Positions 1 through 11,824 are shown, counted from the first letter of the stretch. The stretch is 64,000 nucleotides of DNA from Saccopteryx bilineata (GCF_036850765.1 NC_089495.1:200881847-200945846), one strand, 5' to 3'. Notes: a model not told the origin generated them from the sequence alone. Translations and numbers: made by a program.

Positions 1-639
1 CCAGCCAGCAAAGAACAAAGCTAGAACTTCAAGTTCAGGCCCATCTGGCCCCACAGTCTCGGCTGCTGCTCTCAACTCCTACAGTCTGGGCTACGGACCC
101 TCTGGGTTCAAGACGCAGGCAACCATGCCTACCTAGCCCTTCACCCGAACAGGGAGACCCTTGCCCTGGTGAGGTTACCTAATAAGGAAGGCCGACTGGG
201 CTCTGAACCTAGAGCCCTTGCCCCAAGCCCAGCCCAGCCCATGTCCCAGGCACCTTTGGAATCTGCCAGCCAGGCCCCAACAAGTCCCCATCAGTTCCTG
301 CCAGCCAGAGAAAGGATATGCAAGCAGGCAGGCCAGGGGGAAGAGGCGCCCCCGCCCCACACCCCTGTTCCCCTTCCAATCCCAGACTTGCCATGGGCCT
401 GGCTGACTGGCACCCACCCTCCCGCCAAGCCCATCTGCTATCAGTGCAGACACCAGGGCCACTGCACCAAAGCCACACTGGGCCCAGCGGGGCGACCACC
501 CTGAGCCGGACACTGCCCACGGTGCTGGATAAATCAGTCCCACCCCTGGGCTCTCCTCACTGCCCCAGGACAGCATGTAGACTCCCTGGGCAGGCATGCA
601 AGGCCCTCCACTGATTGGCACTCACCAACAGTCACCTTC

Positions 640-880
640 AGGTCAAATCTCTGTGTTCCTCTGGGCTCCAACAAGAGGAACTGCTCCTGCCCTATCTTCA
701 GGCCCTTGTTCAAGCTCTACCTCCCTGTCAAGAGAATCAACCCATCCTTCCAAGTAAGTCACATGTACCGCTTCTTCCAGGAAGTCTTCCCAGACCAGTC
801 CCTACCTTCTGCCCCAAGTGGGGATTCTTGATCCCCATCTGGAACCCCAGCCTCTGTGGGCTACCTTCAGTTGACAACAG
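640..880 (+). repeat. L2-like fragment
   Basis: TTCCAGGAAGTCTTCCCAGA and the surrounding proline-rich CT-rich DNA resemble L2. It lies in presumed SRC intron 1. Confidence 0.45.
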
Positions 881-1109
881 TAATTGAGCACCTGCGCCCA
901 GTCTGATCCTTCTCTTTGTCTTCTCTTCCCGCCTTCAGTAGGAGACCTCAGCAGGAGGCCTGCCCTGCTCCCAGCAGTCCCAGGCCAAAGGTTGAGCACC
1001 CTGGCAGGGGCCTGAGACTCTCCCTGATCAACCTCGTCATCTTCTAACGACAGGACCTGCTGCACCCCACCTCCGCGGGCTCTGCCTGCACACACCAGAT
1101 GGTTCCCAC

Positions 1110-1340
1110 TCCAGATCTTTGCCCCTGCCGCCCGTTCTCCCTGGTAAGCCTTCATGCTTCCTTCCTCCTGAGCTCCCGGTCTCCCTCCAAGCCTTAGGCC
1201 AGAGATCACCTCCCCGGGGAAGCACTTCTGTCACTGTAATGGACTGCCACAGTTCCTCTGGCATCTACGTCATGGCAGGGCAACGATCAGGGTCTGTGTC
1301 TGGCTCCCCCAGCATGCAGGCTGCTCCTAGAGTGTACATT
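1110..1340 (+). repeat. L2-like fragment
   Basis: GCCCGTTCTCCCTGGTAAGC followed by AGAGATCACCTCCCCGG fits decayed L2 sequence. Confidence 0.45.
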
Positions 1341-1984
1341 TAGGGGCCCCGAACCCAGCACAAGGACCAGTCATCACCAGCAGGTAATCGAGAGTCCGGC
1401 TGCCAACCCCCTGCCCAGAGAACCATGAGGCAGAGGCCAGGAGTGACTGCCCATGGCAGTACCGAGCCCTGTTCTATCCGCGCTGCCCACAGACATAAGG
1501 TATGGGCGGAGTGGGGGGGGGGGGCTCTCTGCAAATGGCCAACTGGTAACCAAACCCACGTTGTTTCTAAAACTAGGGCACAGGAGAGAAACGGGAACAG
1601 CAGAATTGTCCCCAAATAGAACTGTGGCTCAGCTGGTTCCAGGGCCTTCGGGAACACCTGGCAGGGGTGGGGGTGGGGAAGGCAGGTGACCGCTCCCAAG
1701 GATGGAAAGGAAATCTGAAGTTTGGAGGGCAGGGAGGTCAGCCTCGCCATTGGCACTAATACCCTGTCCACCGCCCTCAGGGTCAGTTCAAGTCCCGGAA
1801 GGTAGAAGGGGCCTCTCCCACTTCTCCCCACCTGACTCTAGGGTGCTCCCTAAACTGTACACCTCCGAGCCTTTGCTCACGGGGGTCTTCTGCCAGGAAT
1901 GCTGCCATCCTTATACCCTTGACCACTGACTCGGCCCTTTCTATGAGCCAGGCACAGGCAGGCATTGAGCAAAATGAGACTCTC

Positions 1985-2110
1985 AAATGCTCCAAACATT
2001 CCTATGAGGAAAAACCTGCAGCACCCACCTCATAGATGAGGAAACTGAGGCTCAAAAAGAAGCTACTTGCGCAAGGTACACAGAGAAGAGGCAGGTGAAC
2101 CAGATGTGTT
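1985..2110 (-). repeat. MIR fragment
   Basis: CATAGATGAGGAAACTGAGG followed by a decayed MIR body. It is an ancient tRNA-derived SINE. Confidence 0.7.
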
Positions 2111-2564
2111 GGGTCCTGGGTACCAGCAGCCACAGGGCACCCAGAAGGCCTGGTGGGACCTGGTTCAGCCTCCTAACCAGGCCCAGCCTTGGTGAATTGG
2201 CATAACTTGGGGAACAAAGTATATAGGTCATGGTCCCGCCCACCCAGGCAGAACAGGAGCCCATAGGTCCACCCGACCACCACCCTAGGGTGGCTACTGA
2301 GTGAGGAGCCACATTGGTACAATGTGATGAAACTGTCTCCATCATAATATGCACAGACCCATTACACAGATGAGAAAACTGAGTCCTGGAAGGGGGCAGT
2401 ATCCCGATCCAGAAAGTGGATATACCCCCAGGAACCTCTGGCTATGACATCCTATTGCGGCCTGGTGGACGATATCACCTTTCTCTGAGTCTCAGTTTTC
2501 CTATCTGGAGAATGGGGTTGTCCTTGAGTTCCTCTTCAGGTTGATACAAATTACCATAAAATAA

Positions 2565-2770
2565 CATCTAACAGTTATTGAGAGCTTACTATGTGCTGGT
2601 ATTGCCAAGAAGGTCTTGCTCAATACCGTACCTTTATCACCTGATTCTTAAAGCAAGCCCAGGATACGGAGACTGCCAGCAGGCCCATTCTCCAGATAGG
2701 GAAACTGAGGCACAGAATGGTGAACTGACTCACAAAGCCACACGGCTAGTAAGTGACAGCAGTTAGAAGT
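2565..2770 (-). repeat. MIR
   Basis: TTATTGAGAGCTTACTATGT through GATAGGGAAACTGAGGCACA to the ACGGCTAGTAAGTG segment gives a nearly full-length MIR. Confidence 0.85.
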
Positions 2771-2774
2771 AAGG

Positions 2775-2940
2775 AGAAGATCCTGGGGTGACTTGGGGCA
2801 AGTTCCTTTGCTTCTCTGAGCCTCAGTTTCCTCTTTGGTGAAATGGAGGCAGAAATGCTATCTCGCAGGGATGCAGTGAGGCCCAGACCGGCGTGTTCTC
2901 CGGGCCCTGAGCGAGAGCTCAGCCACGTGCTAAGGAATGA
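2775..2940 (+). repeat. MIR fragment
   Basis: GACTTGGGGCAAGTTCCTTT, then CTCAGTTTCCTC and GCAGTGAGG, is a MIR core in sense, next to an opposite-strand MIR. Confidence 0.75.
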
Positions 2941-3094
2941 CTGACTAGTGAAGGAATCCGGCTGGTCCGCGTGTCGCTCACTGTTCCTTCCGGATCGGGG
3001 CTGCACCTGATTCTGCACTCGGAAGCGGTGGGAATGGGGGTACAATCTGTCTCTTGAACTCCTACCAGGAACCCTCCTGGTCCTGCCAGCCTCC

Positions 3095-3320
3095 CAGGCT
3101 GTGTGACCTCAGGAAAGTCAGTTCACCTCTCGGAACTTCCAGAGCCTCCTTTTAACAGTAAGTCAAGGCTTCATGGGACTCTGAGAGATCCTGCCTGGGG
3201 AGCCAGAGGGCTCACGGGGGTGGGGTGGTAGCTTAGTGCCATCTGCCCAAGCACAGAGAGCGCCTGGCATGACCCTGACTTGGGGCCTCAGTTTCCTCAT
3301 CTGCCAAATGAAGACTATGA
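3095..3320 (+). repeat. MIR fragments
   Basis: GTGTGACCTCAGGAAAGTCA at 3100 and GGGGCCTCAGTTTCCTCATC near 3281-3300 are MIR cores in sense. They may be two pieces. Confidence 0.6.
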
Positions 3321-3787
3321 TGATGGTCCTGTGTCCCTCCCAGCCCTGCTTGGGGAGACCCAGAGGTGACTGTGGGAAGTACTCTGTGAACTGTCAGTGT
3401 GGCACCCTTCAGTGTGCTGATGCTCACCGTATTCCCATGGAAGCAGAACGAATCCTACGGCTTGCCACCTGAGGCAGAACATGCCAGAGCCGGGAGGGAG
3501 GGTGGAGAAGGAGCGGCGGGGTGCCGAGGGGGGCAGTGTGGAGGCAGGCTGGGCAGAGAGGGGGGTCAATAAGAGCCTTCTGGCGGCAGAGGCGGCTGAG
3601 CCACTAGACGGGCACTGAGAGGAAGAGCGTGGGACCCCAGAGCCAAAGGCATGGAGGCTGGACCTCCCGGGGCAAGCGGGAAGATGGCCAGTGGTTCAGA
3701 AAGGGGCCCCTGACGGGGAGAGGTGGGGGTGTAGGGCAGAGGGCAGAGCCCTGGCCAGACCAACAGCACCTTCAGGAGCCCTTGCCA

Positions 3788-4528
3788 TGGAGCCTGGGCC
3801 CGCCCTGGCCCCTCTCTGAGCCTCGATGGAGTCTGGGCCCGCCCTGGCCTCTCTCTGAGCCTGGATGGAGTCTGGGCCCACCCTGCCCTCTCTCTGAGCC
3901 TCGATGGAGTCTGGGCCCACCCTGGCCTCTCTCTGAGCCTCGACGGTGCCTGGGCCCGCCCTGGCCTCTCTCTGAGCCTCGACGGTGCCTGGGCCCGCCC
4001 TGGCCTCTCTCTGAGCCTCGACGGTGCCTGGGCCCGCCCTGGCCTCTCTCTGAGCCTCGATGGAGCCTGGGCCCGCCCTGGCCTCTCTCTGAGCCTCGAA
4101 GGTTCCTGGGCCCACCCTGGCTTCTCTCTGAGCCTCGACGGTGCCTGGGCCCACCCTGGCCTCTCTCTGAGCCTCGATGGTGCCTGGGCCCGCCCTGGCC
4201 TCTCTCTGAGCCTCGATGGAGCCTGGGCCCGCCCTGGCCTCTCTCTGAGCCTCGATGGAGCCTGGGCCCACCCTGGCCTCTCTCTGAGCCTCGATGGTGC
4301 CTGGGCCCGCCCTGGCCTCTCTCTGAGCCTCGATGGAGCCTGGGCCCGCCCTGGCCTCTCTCTGAGCCTCGATGGAGCCTGGGCCCACCCTGGCCTCTCT
4401 CTGAGCCTCGATGGTGCCTGGGCCCGCCCTGGCCTCTCTCTGAGCCTCGATGGAGTCTGGGCCCACCCTGGCCCCTCTCTGAGCCTCGACGGAGCCTGGG
4501 CCCGCCCTGGCCTCTCTCTGAGCCTCAA
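3788..4528. repeat. 39-bp minisatellite, 19 copies
   Basis: Nineteen tandem copies of a 39-base unit (CCTGGGCCC, then GCCCTGGCC, then TCTCTCTGAGCCTCGATGGA) differ at a few positions. Units 5-7 are identical to each other. Units 11-13 and 14-16 form two apparently identical 117-base blocks, so there is a higher-order repeat. Because 39 is a multiple of 3 and the unit lacks stops in three frames, long open frames (345, 372 and 282 codons) run through it. They are repeat artefacts (a 13-residue repeat such as SLGPPWPLSEPRW). It lies in the presumed first intron of SRC and is expected to be length-polymorphic. Confidence 0.97.
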
Positions 4529-4904
4529 CTGCCTCCCAGGCCATGTGGACAAAGACACAAAGTACCCAATGCTCAATCGGTGGCCACTTTCAGAGAGAAG
4601 GATGCATTCGGGGGAGAGGGGAGGGAGGTACTGAATGCCAGGGATGAGGGCACCAGGAGGCCTTGACAAGTCACAGGTGGGCAAAGGTTGAAGCAGAAAC
4701 TGGGCTCAGAGAGGCCAGAGGAAGCTGGTGGCTGCCAATCGATCCAGCCACCAACCTTGTCTGTCTCTAGTTAACCTTCAGCCCTGCCCCATAGGACAAG
4801 CCCACCATAGACAGAGGTGTCCACGCTTAGTCCTTTGGATCAGTTGGCCCGCACAGGCCCAGGATTCCCACCTTGCTAGGGAACTACCTTCATAAGCACA
4901 AGCA

Positions 4905-5130
4905 CTCAGAACTATTAAGCACTTAGTGCGTACAGGCCGGCCCTGTATCAGAGCAGACACACCTTAGCGCATCTGATCCTCACAGCACCTCTGGTACTGG
5001 TACCGTCATCCCCATTTCACAGATGGGAAAACAAAGGCTCAGAGCAATCATTTTCCCACAATCATACACAGCCAATAAGTGGCAGGGCCAGGAATTGAGC
5101 CCAGATCCCACCGGCTCCAAAGGCCTTGCT
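4905..5130 (-). repeat. MIR
   Basis: TTAAGCACTTAGTGCG, then CCCCATTTCACAGATGGGAA and CAATAAGTGGCAGGGCCAGG, is a full MIR read in reverse. Confidence 0.85.
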
Positions 5131-6348
5131 ATTTCCACCCCCTTTCCACCATACCATCCACTGAGCACCCTGATAAGCCAATCCTGAGACCTAAGGGCTC
5201 CCTGCAAGATCAGCGTACCCCAGATCCAAGGGGAGACCCATCAGCCAGAGCTGGAAGCCCAGACAATCAGGACACCTGTCCCCAGCAACACAGCCACCCT
5301 TACCTGGGGACAGATTTCAGCCACGCTGGTGCACACTCAGTGGGGATCAGGTGCCACAAATCACCCAGAAGCCGCAAGTCTGGGCTCACACTTCGCTGTG
5401 CTGGGTGAGCATGGCCCCAGCCCTTGGCCTCTCTGAGCCACTGTTTCCTCTTCTGTGTAATCGGAACAAAAGTTCTGCCCACCCCATGATGGGGCACGGG
5501 ATAGAACGGGTCACCCTGCTATGACTTGGCTGGGGAGAGCACGATGTGAAAACACTGCCATCAGAATAAAAAGTCAAGGCCACAGATTTGGACAATGCAG
5601 CCCAGGAGAGAATAATCAGCCCTTGACAGGGAAGCCAAGTTTCCCGACACCACCGGACCTCAACTTCCATCCTCCGGCATTGGGAGCTTGCGCGGTCAAA
5701 GGACCCATTCCCACAGTTTCTCAACAGCCCCGGAACAGGCATCAAAGAAGAGGACTCGGCCGGGCCTACCCCCGGAGAACGCCCCAGCTAGCATCGCCAC
5801 TGCGGAGTCCCCGCAAGGGAAGAGCCTCCCTGTGCAGAGGAGGAACTGAGGACCAGCGCAGGAAGGGACTTGGCCACGATCACCCAGTTCTCCTTCCCTC
5901 TGGCTTCTCACTCTACTCTGGAATTTCTCTGGGTAGTTCCAGGGGGAGGGGAGGGGCTAGGGCCCAAGTTGGAGGAAAGGCACTAGCTCCCCACGGCAAG
6001 GAAGGAAAAGATGGCAGACGGGCCTCCAGTGCTGGGATCCTCCCCAGTCCCTGACCCCTCGACTCAGCCCCACCCAGGCTGCGCTGCGGAAAGGCGCGGG
6101 CAGGCTGGATGGGGAGAGCCCTGAATCAAAAGACAAGAGATGTGCATTTTTCTCCTAGCCTGGATCGTATGTCCTGGGCCTTTCTGGCCTCGTTTCCACA
6201 AACTGTGAAGAGAAGGTCAGAACAAATCAGGGATAACAAATTCATGGCACACATAAGATGCTCCCTAATTCTCTGCCCATGGCAGACATTACTAATCTAT
6301 CACAGCACTCTCTCCTACAAAGCCAAGACTGGGCCTCAGAATGCTTCT
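5131..6348. other. No gene recognised
   Basis: Mostly unique-looking sequence with a decayed MIR-like piece near 5410-5470. A 177-codon open frame at 5521-6054 has no recognisable features and is not supported. Confidence 0.5.
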
Positions 6349-6356
6349 CAATATAG

Positions 6357-6702
6357 CAGGGGTCCCCAAACTACGGACCTGCAGTCCACATGCGGCCCCC
6401 GCAGCACTTCCGGAAGGGACACCTCTTTCACTGGTGGTCAGTGAGAGGAGCACATTGACCATCTCATTAGCCAAAAGCAGGCCCATAGTTCCCATTGAAA
6501 TACTGGTCAGTTTGTTGATTTAAGTTTACTTGTTCTTTATTTTAAATATTGTATTTGTTCCCGTTTTGTTTTATTACTTTAAAATAAGATATGTGCAGTG
6601 TGCATAGGGATTTGTTCATAGTTTTTTTTTTTATAGTCCGGCCCTCCAACGGTCTGAGGGACAGTGAACTGGCCCCCTGTGTAAAAAGTTTGGGGACCCA
6701 TG
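6357..6702 (-). mobile_element. Nonautonomous hAT-type element (CAGGGGTCCCCAAAC family)
   Basis: The terminal repeats are CAGGGGTCCCCAAAC and GTTTGGGGACCCATG. The flanking 8-mers are CAATATAG (6349-6356) and CAATACAG (6703-6710), one mismatch, as expected of an older hAT insertion. It is the same family as the copy at 27011-27322 but in the opposite orientation. Shared internal blocks include the GGGCCAGTTCACTGTCCCTC segment. No transposase frame is present. Confidence 0.85.
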
Positions 6703-7194
6703 CAATACAGTATAGCAATCCAAGTCTGGAGAATTTGAGCCCTGGGCCATCCCAAGACTGGATAATATCTGAGCTCCTGTGAGGGAGGGAATGAGAGAAA
6801 GAAAGACATAACATTTTCTGAGTGAGTATCCAGGAGAATCAAGTCACTAGGAGAGGTTACCTGATTTAATCTTCACAAGGGAGGGGTGCAGAGGCTGTTT
6901 CAGCGAGGCTACGTGACTTGCCTTTGGACATACAGCTGGAACGGGGCCGTGAACACAGGGAAGGCACCTACTACACCACCCTACCCCCAGAACAGTGCTG
7001 CAGACCCAGCCATCGGCCACCAGGTGAGCCACTGAGCTACAGCCTCACTCCATTCTCCCCACGGCCCCGCTAGGTGCAAGCCTCGTACCCATTTTACAGG
7101 TTCAGAAACTGAGTCCCAGCAAGGGGGTGTCAGCTGCCAGAGGAAAAGGGAGTGGAGTGTGTCTGGTTCTTTCCCACCCCTATGTATCAAGTTA

Positions 7195-7330
7195 ATGCAC
7201 TAACTACTTTGTTTCAGTCCTCTTGGGACATCGTGGGATCCATGATTCCTATTATCCCACTTCACAGATGAGGAAACTGAGGCACCCCAGAGGAAGTGCC
7301 TCCCCCAGGGGCCCAAGTGGAAACCAGAAC
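7195..7330 (-). repeat. MIR fragment
   Basis: CCCACTTCACAGATGAGGAA followed by ACTGAGGCACC is the MIR core in reverse. Confidence 0.7.
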
Positions 7331-7840
7331 AGTTTACCATGGAGATAAGGAGGTGGGGGCCACGGAAGGGAAGCAGAGGGCTATGGGGACCCAGCAGGAG
7401 ATAGCAGCATCAGGGACCACAAAGCAGGCAGGAAATGAGGCTCTAGTCAAAAGGCCCAGAGCAGGGGGGTGGAGCCCTTTGAAGTGGCTCTACAGGGACA
7501 CGGAGGCGGAGGCGCTGGCAGTGCCCAGCACTGGACTAGTTGCCCAGAGCCCTACACCCTTGGTTCAGCTCTGTCACTTGGCAACTGGAAGGCCCTACTC
7601 AAGTGGCTTCTCCTCTCTGGGTCTTCACATTTACAAGGATAATGGACCAACCTCACGTAAGGCAGGCTTTCAAGAAGCTGGGATGAGCTAGACCCAGCTT
7701 CTCAGTTCAGCCTCCTAACAAAGACAGGGCAAGGCAGAGCTAATGTCGCCCAGCACGGGGTGGCGCAGGGTGCCAAAGTTCCGCCTAGACCAGCACCTTC
7801 AGACTCTGTGAGATCATCCACACAAAGCCTTCATCACACA

Positions 7841-7980
7841 GCCCTCGCTGAATAGCTCGGTTGGTTAAACCATCATCCCCATGCCAAAGGTTAGGGGTTC
7901 GATCCCTGGTCACGGCACATGCAGAAACAGATTATAACTCTCTCTCTCCCTTCCTCTCTCTCTAAAATCAACCAATAAAT
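7841..7980 (+). repeat. Bat SINE, VES type, diverged
   Basis: GCCCTCGCTGAATAGCTCGG forms the tRNA-like head with B box GGTTCGATCCC. A CT-rich stretch and a short A/T end follow. It lies in presumed SRC intron 1. Confidence 0.88.
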
Positions 7981-8109
7981 TGGAGGTGGAGGGGGGAAGC
8001 CTTCCCTACACAGCTGGCGAGGTGAGACCCACTGGGCCAACCAACCCACACAATGTAATGCCACACAAGGCAGGTCCCCTTCCCTAAGTGCCTACAGGTG
8101 CCAGCCTCT

Positions 8110-8275
8110 AGGCATACAACCCTCCTTTATACCTCACCTGTTAGAGATATTTATTATCCCTATTTTCAAGACAAGGAAACTAAGTCTCAGGCAGATACAG
8201 TGAATAACCCAAAGACACACAAGTGAAAATGGTCAAAACTTGAACCCAGACCTATCTGACTCCTGAGCCCTTTCC
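8110..8275 (-). repeat. MIR fragment
   Basis: CCTATTTTCAAGACAAGGAA, CTAAGTCTCAGGCAGA and ACACACAAGTGAAAATGG form a MIR body in reverse. Confidence 0.65.
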
Positions 8276-8339
8276 ATACCTTTGGTCTCCAGCTGACACC
8301 TCCCTACTCCCACCTCACTCCTAGCCTCCAGGCTCCTGC

Positions 8340-8990
8340 ACTGCACTTCTCCAACCCCTGGCTCTCAACCTCTCCTGCCTTCCTGCTGGTGAACTCCTAT
8401 TCCACTTTCAAAGCCCAGCCTCAAATATCTCTTCCTCCTTTTGACACCTGATCTAGGCCCCCCACAGAATACTTGGGAGTCCAGCCCACAGATCTAGTTC
8501 TTGGCCAGCTGTGTACCCCTGGCCTCCAGCATAGAGCTGTTCACACAGGGGACACCAATCAACGCCCTGTGTGAAATGAAGGCCAAACTCCTCCTCAAGG
8601 CCCACGTGGCCCCACATGGGCCAGTCTTGCTGCTAACAACTTGTTTCACCTCTCACCCAATCTACTTAAGTCCCTCTGCTCCAGACCCACAGGCTTCCCC
8701 AGTGTTTCTCCACAACAACACATAGTCCTCTACCCCAGGGCCTTTGCACATGCAGTTCCCTCTGCCTCAGGGCTTTTGCACTTGTAGCTGCTGCTGCCTG
8801 GTCCTTTTCCCCTAGCTCCATCCCTGGCCAAATCCTCTGCACTTCCTTCAAGATTCCTCTGTATCCCACACCTCTTTCTCTGAGCCCTTATCACATCTGT
8901 GATTATATATTAATTTATTTGGCAACTTGTTTGCTACTTGATTCACACTCTAAGACCCAAATTTCTGGCATATCAGGGATCTGTTCACAA
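8340..8990 (+). repeat. L2-like fragment(s)
   Basis: CTTCCTTCAAGATTCCTCTG, CATGCAGTTCCCTCTGCC and AACTCCTATTCCACTTTCAA are the usual landmarks of L2 3' sequence. It is diverged and has no open frame. Confidence 0.55.
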
Positions 8991-9809
8991 TTCCTCAGCA
9001 AGGACCCAGCCAAGCGAACTCTTCCCTACGAGCCCAGGAGCCCTGGGAAGTATGTGAGCAGAAGGGAAGAAAGAGCACCCTGTCCTCTTCTTTGTTCCCC
9101 TCAGCACCACTTCCTGGAAGCCTCTGATGCCTGCAGGTGCCTCCCTACAGCTCCCACTGCAAACCCCATCAGCACACTGCTCAGCCTGAGCTCAAAGCTC
9201 CTAGCACACAGTAGGTGGTCAGTGGTCACGGATGCTGTATCTAGGTGGGTTTGGGAAAACAGAGTTAAGTGAGGACCAGGGGAATTGCAAGGGGCGGGGG
9301 TCTATGTTCTATCAGTAGGCCACTGAGCTATCTCTTCCCTGGCTCCCAAGGCTTGAGAGAGCCAGACAATGCCCCACCCCCTAGGTCAAAATCAAGGAAG
9401 AAGCAAAAGCAAGAACTGGCTGTGAGCTAGGGACAATTCAGGCTCCAAGGAAGAGGGCCTTCCTGGGGGAGGTTGGCCTTAATCTCAGCCTTAAAGAGCA
9501 AGAGCAGCCTGGCAGCTCCTAGCAGAGAAAGCATCCCTGGTGGGACACCGTCAGGAGCCAAGACCCAGGAGCCACACAGGAGGGCCTGCACAGGCAGTCA
9601 GCTGAGAGAGGTGACACACTATAAATCATCTCCCTGGGTGGAAAGACCACATCACCGAGGCACACCACATCACCAGATCACCAAAAAGGCCTCGTGGCTT
9701 CCACGCAAGCACTCATCAGTATAGTCCTACCAACAATGCAGCGCGCCAGGTCCTGTACTGGGAAACCCCTACTCCGCCAACACTGGATGGGTGCAAGGGC
9801 AGCCCGACT

Positions 9810-9985
9810 GGGGGTTTCTGAGGTCCAAGTTCTAATTCCAGCTTTTACTGCATGACCTTGCCCAAGTCACTTCCCCTTTCTGCACCTCAGTTTCTCCATC
9901 AGCAAAATGAGGATAAACAAGAGTCCCTCCCTCCAGGGAGGCGCTCACTAGGTGTTAGCGGCTATCATTCTCATTGGCCCATTTC
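9810..9985 (+). repeat. MIR
   Basis: CATGACCTTGCCCAAGTCAC, then GCACCTCAGTTTCTCCATCA, is the MIR core in sense. The preceding TCCAAGTTCTAATTCCAG is also MIR-like. Confidence 0.8.
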
Positions 9986-10164
9986 AAAACTGAGCCCAGA
10001 AGGGAGCAGTGAACTGCCTAAGGTCACACAGCTGCTGGGTGGCAGGAGTGTGCTGGAACTGTTTCATTCTCAGGGAGTTAATATGTGGCTTTTCCAGCAC
10101 CAACCCATCTTCTTCTGGAGATGAGCCCCACCAGGGCCAGCAACCTCTCCCCGCACCGGTTTAG

Positions 10165-10345
10165 ACAATTCATCCAGTTAAGTGTTCAGTTATTAAGCAC
10201 CTACTACATGCCAAGCTGCTACAGGCAGAAACACATAGATTCTTCCCCTGTGCATTCTCATTCCACATATGGGGACCCAGAGGACAGTCCTTGGCCCAGG
10301 TCACCCAGTGAGATGAGAAGCCTAGGTGTCTTGGCTCCCAAGCCA
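10165..10345 (-). repeat. MIR fragment
   Basis: AGTTATTAAGCACCTACTAC followed by ATGCCAAGCTGC and the GGACCCAGAGGACAG region is a decayed MIR in reverse. Confidence 0.6.
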
Positions 10346-11344
10346 GGAGGCTGAGAAGAGAGTCAGCAACAGGACCAGCCTGGCCCATTCTTGAAACCAA
10401 GTCTGGTCTCCACTCACTGTGGCTGGGCCTGGACTTGCACCCGGACACCCAGGGACCACTGTTCCAATTGTAGAGCGTCCCTGAGGCTCAGAAAGCCTCA
10501 CCCAGGGCCACACATGCTCTGCCCACACTCAGGTTGGTCTGAAGGTGAGCGCCTTTTGTTCACCCCCATCCTTCCCCTAGCCAGGCCCACCTGCCACTAA
10601 TAAAATGTCCCCCTCCCCCAGCTCAGAGAGGGAAAGCAGTTGTCTGAGGACACACAGCAGTGACACCTACCCCCCAACCCCAACCCACACAGACAGATGG
10701 ACTCAGCCTGTTGGTGAAAACCCAAAACTTTTGCCAACTTCTGGGCAGGTAAGGCAGCTGGGCCTACCTACCCAGAAGTGAGCCTGGGGTCTGTGAGCAG
10801 AAGGGACCAAGCAGTCTGGCCCAGTCCCTTCCATGCAAGTGGCACCAGGCCCTACCCAAAGCCCCAGGAGAGCAGAGATTCTGGTGCCCAGCCGGGTGTC
10901 CCCAGCCCGGTGCCCCCAGGCCTGCCTGTCCCCTCTCCACCACCCCTCCCGGGCAGGGGGCACCAGGCCGGGCTGCCACGGCCAGAGGTGGCGCCGACTG
11001 GCTCAGATTTCGGATTTGGCCTAGACCCGGCCTGAGAGATTGGGCCAGTTCGCTGCTCTCAGGGGGCTCGTAGATGGAGGGTGAGCCGGAGGAGGTCCCG
11101 CCGGACAGCCGCCCCCCACACACACACCGAGCCCCCTCCCCCCACAGCATCACAACAAAAGGCCGCGCTGGGCAAACCCGGTGTGCCCGCCCAGCGCCCC
11201 GGGATCTTGGCTCGGCCCGCCGGGGGGTTGGAGGGGTGGACAGAAGCCCCCGCGGCCCGGCGATCCGACGCCCGGTGGTCCCCAAGCGGAGGCTCCCCAA
11301 CGCCGGCCGGGACGGGGCCCGCGGCGGGGCGGAGGGACACTCAC

Positions 11345-11590
11345 CTGGACCAGTGGGCAGTGGACGCACCAGCACTCAGGCGCACCGGAGGTCGGACCGC
11401 CGGACGGCCAGAGAGTCGGGCAGACGGCTGCCAGGCCGCTCCGGCTCCCAGGCCGGAATGGATTCCGGGCCGGGAGAGACAGATCGAGAGAGAAAGGGAG
11501 GAGGAGGAGGAGGAGGAGGCGGTGGCGGCCCGGGGTTGGGAGGGAAGAGGAGGGAGGGAGTGCGCGAGCAGGGAGGAGGGGCCCGGCACG
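11345..11590 (-). other. SRC: Probable noncoding first exon of SRC
   Basis: The minus strand has a consensus donor (GGTCCAG|GTGAGTGT) with the last exon base at 11345. Upstream of it is GC-rich and pyrimidine-rich DNA expected of a 5' UTR exon. The 5' boundary is not visible; 11590 is a rough limit. Open frames across this block in several phases have low-complexity composition and are not taken as coding. If the assignment is right, everything from 1 to 11344 is the first SRC intron, and the ATG exon lies outside the window. Expression data or an alignment with SRC transcripts would settle it. Confidence 0.5.
11467..11520 (-). promoter_or_regulatory. Polypyrimidine (TC) tract in the SRC-like promoter
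   Basis: The plus strand is almost pure purine (GAGAGA, then GAAAGG, then GGA triplets), so the minus strand is a TC tract. The SRC 1A promoter is known to need such tracts. The match in kind is seen, but binding is inferred. Confidence 0.55.
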
Positions 11591-11824
11591 CCGCCGGGAG
11601 GAGGAGGAAGGAGGAAGCGCGCGGGGACGGATTCCCGCCGGTGGCTCGGAGAGACCCAGGCGCGGGGGGATTTGGGGACCCAGACACCGCAGGAGCCCCG
11701 CCCCTCACCGCGCCCGGTAAGAGCGCCCCACTCTGGGGGACCCCCAAGCGTCCTCGTGCCAAAATGCTCTCCCTAACTCCCCCAGCCTGCCCACCCTATT
11801 TACTCCAAATCCACCTATCCTGCG

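Larger units (their letters stand above)
1..1984. other. No gene; presumed SRC intron 1
   Basis: GC-moderate, CT-rich DNA with two L2-like pieces (640-880, 1110-1340) and a G run at 1512-1523. I see no conserved exon. Confidence 0.5.
11040..11760 (-). promoter_or_regulatory. SRC: CpG-island promoter, probable SRC promoter 1A
   Basis: This is an isolated GC-rich, CpG-dense block of about 700 bases. On the minus strand it contains a long pyrimidine tract (11467-11520, with a CTC triplet run at about 11500-11518), polypyrimidine-rich DNA to about 11620, and a strong donor at 11345. The human SRC 1A promoter is known to be GC-rich, TATA-less and driven by Sp1 plus proteins binding TC tracts. Synteny also fits: in human, as I recall, SRC starts about 27 kb beyond the MANBAL 3' end on the same strand. 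Here the gap is about 21 kb. The assignment is inference from position and architecture because no coding exon of SRC lies in the window. Confidence 0.6.

Noticed and set aside
3566..4684. Long open frames (345, 372 and 282 codons) encoding 13-residue repeats
   Set aside because: They exist only because the 39-base minisatellite unit is a multiple of 3 and lacks stops in three frames. Both strands are open at once, and there is no domain or splice context.
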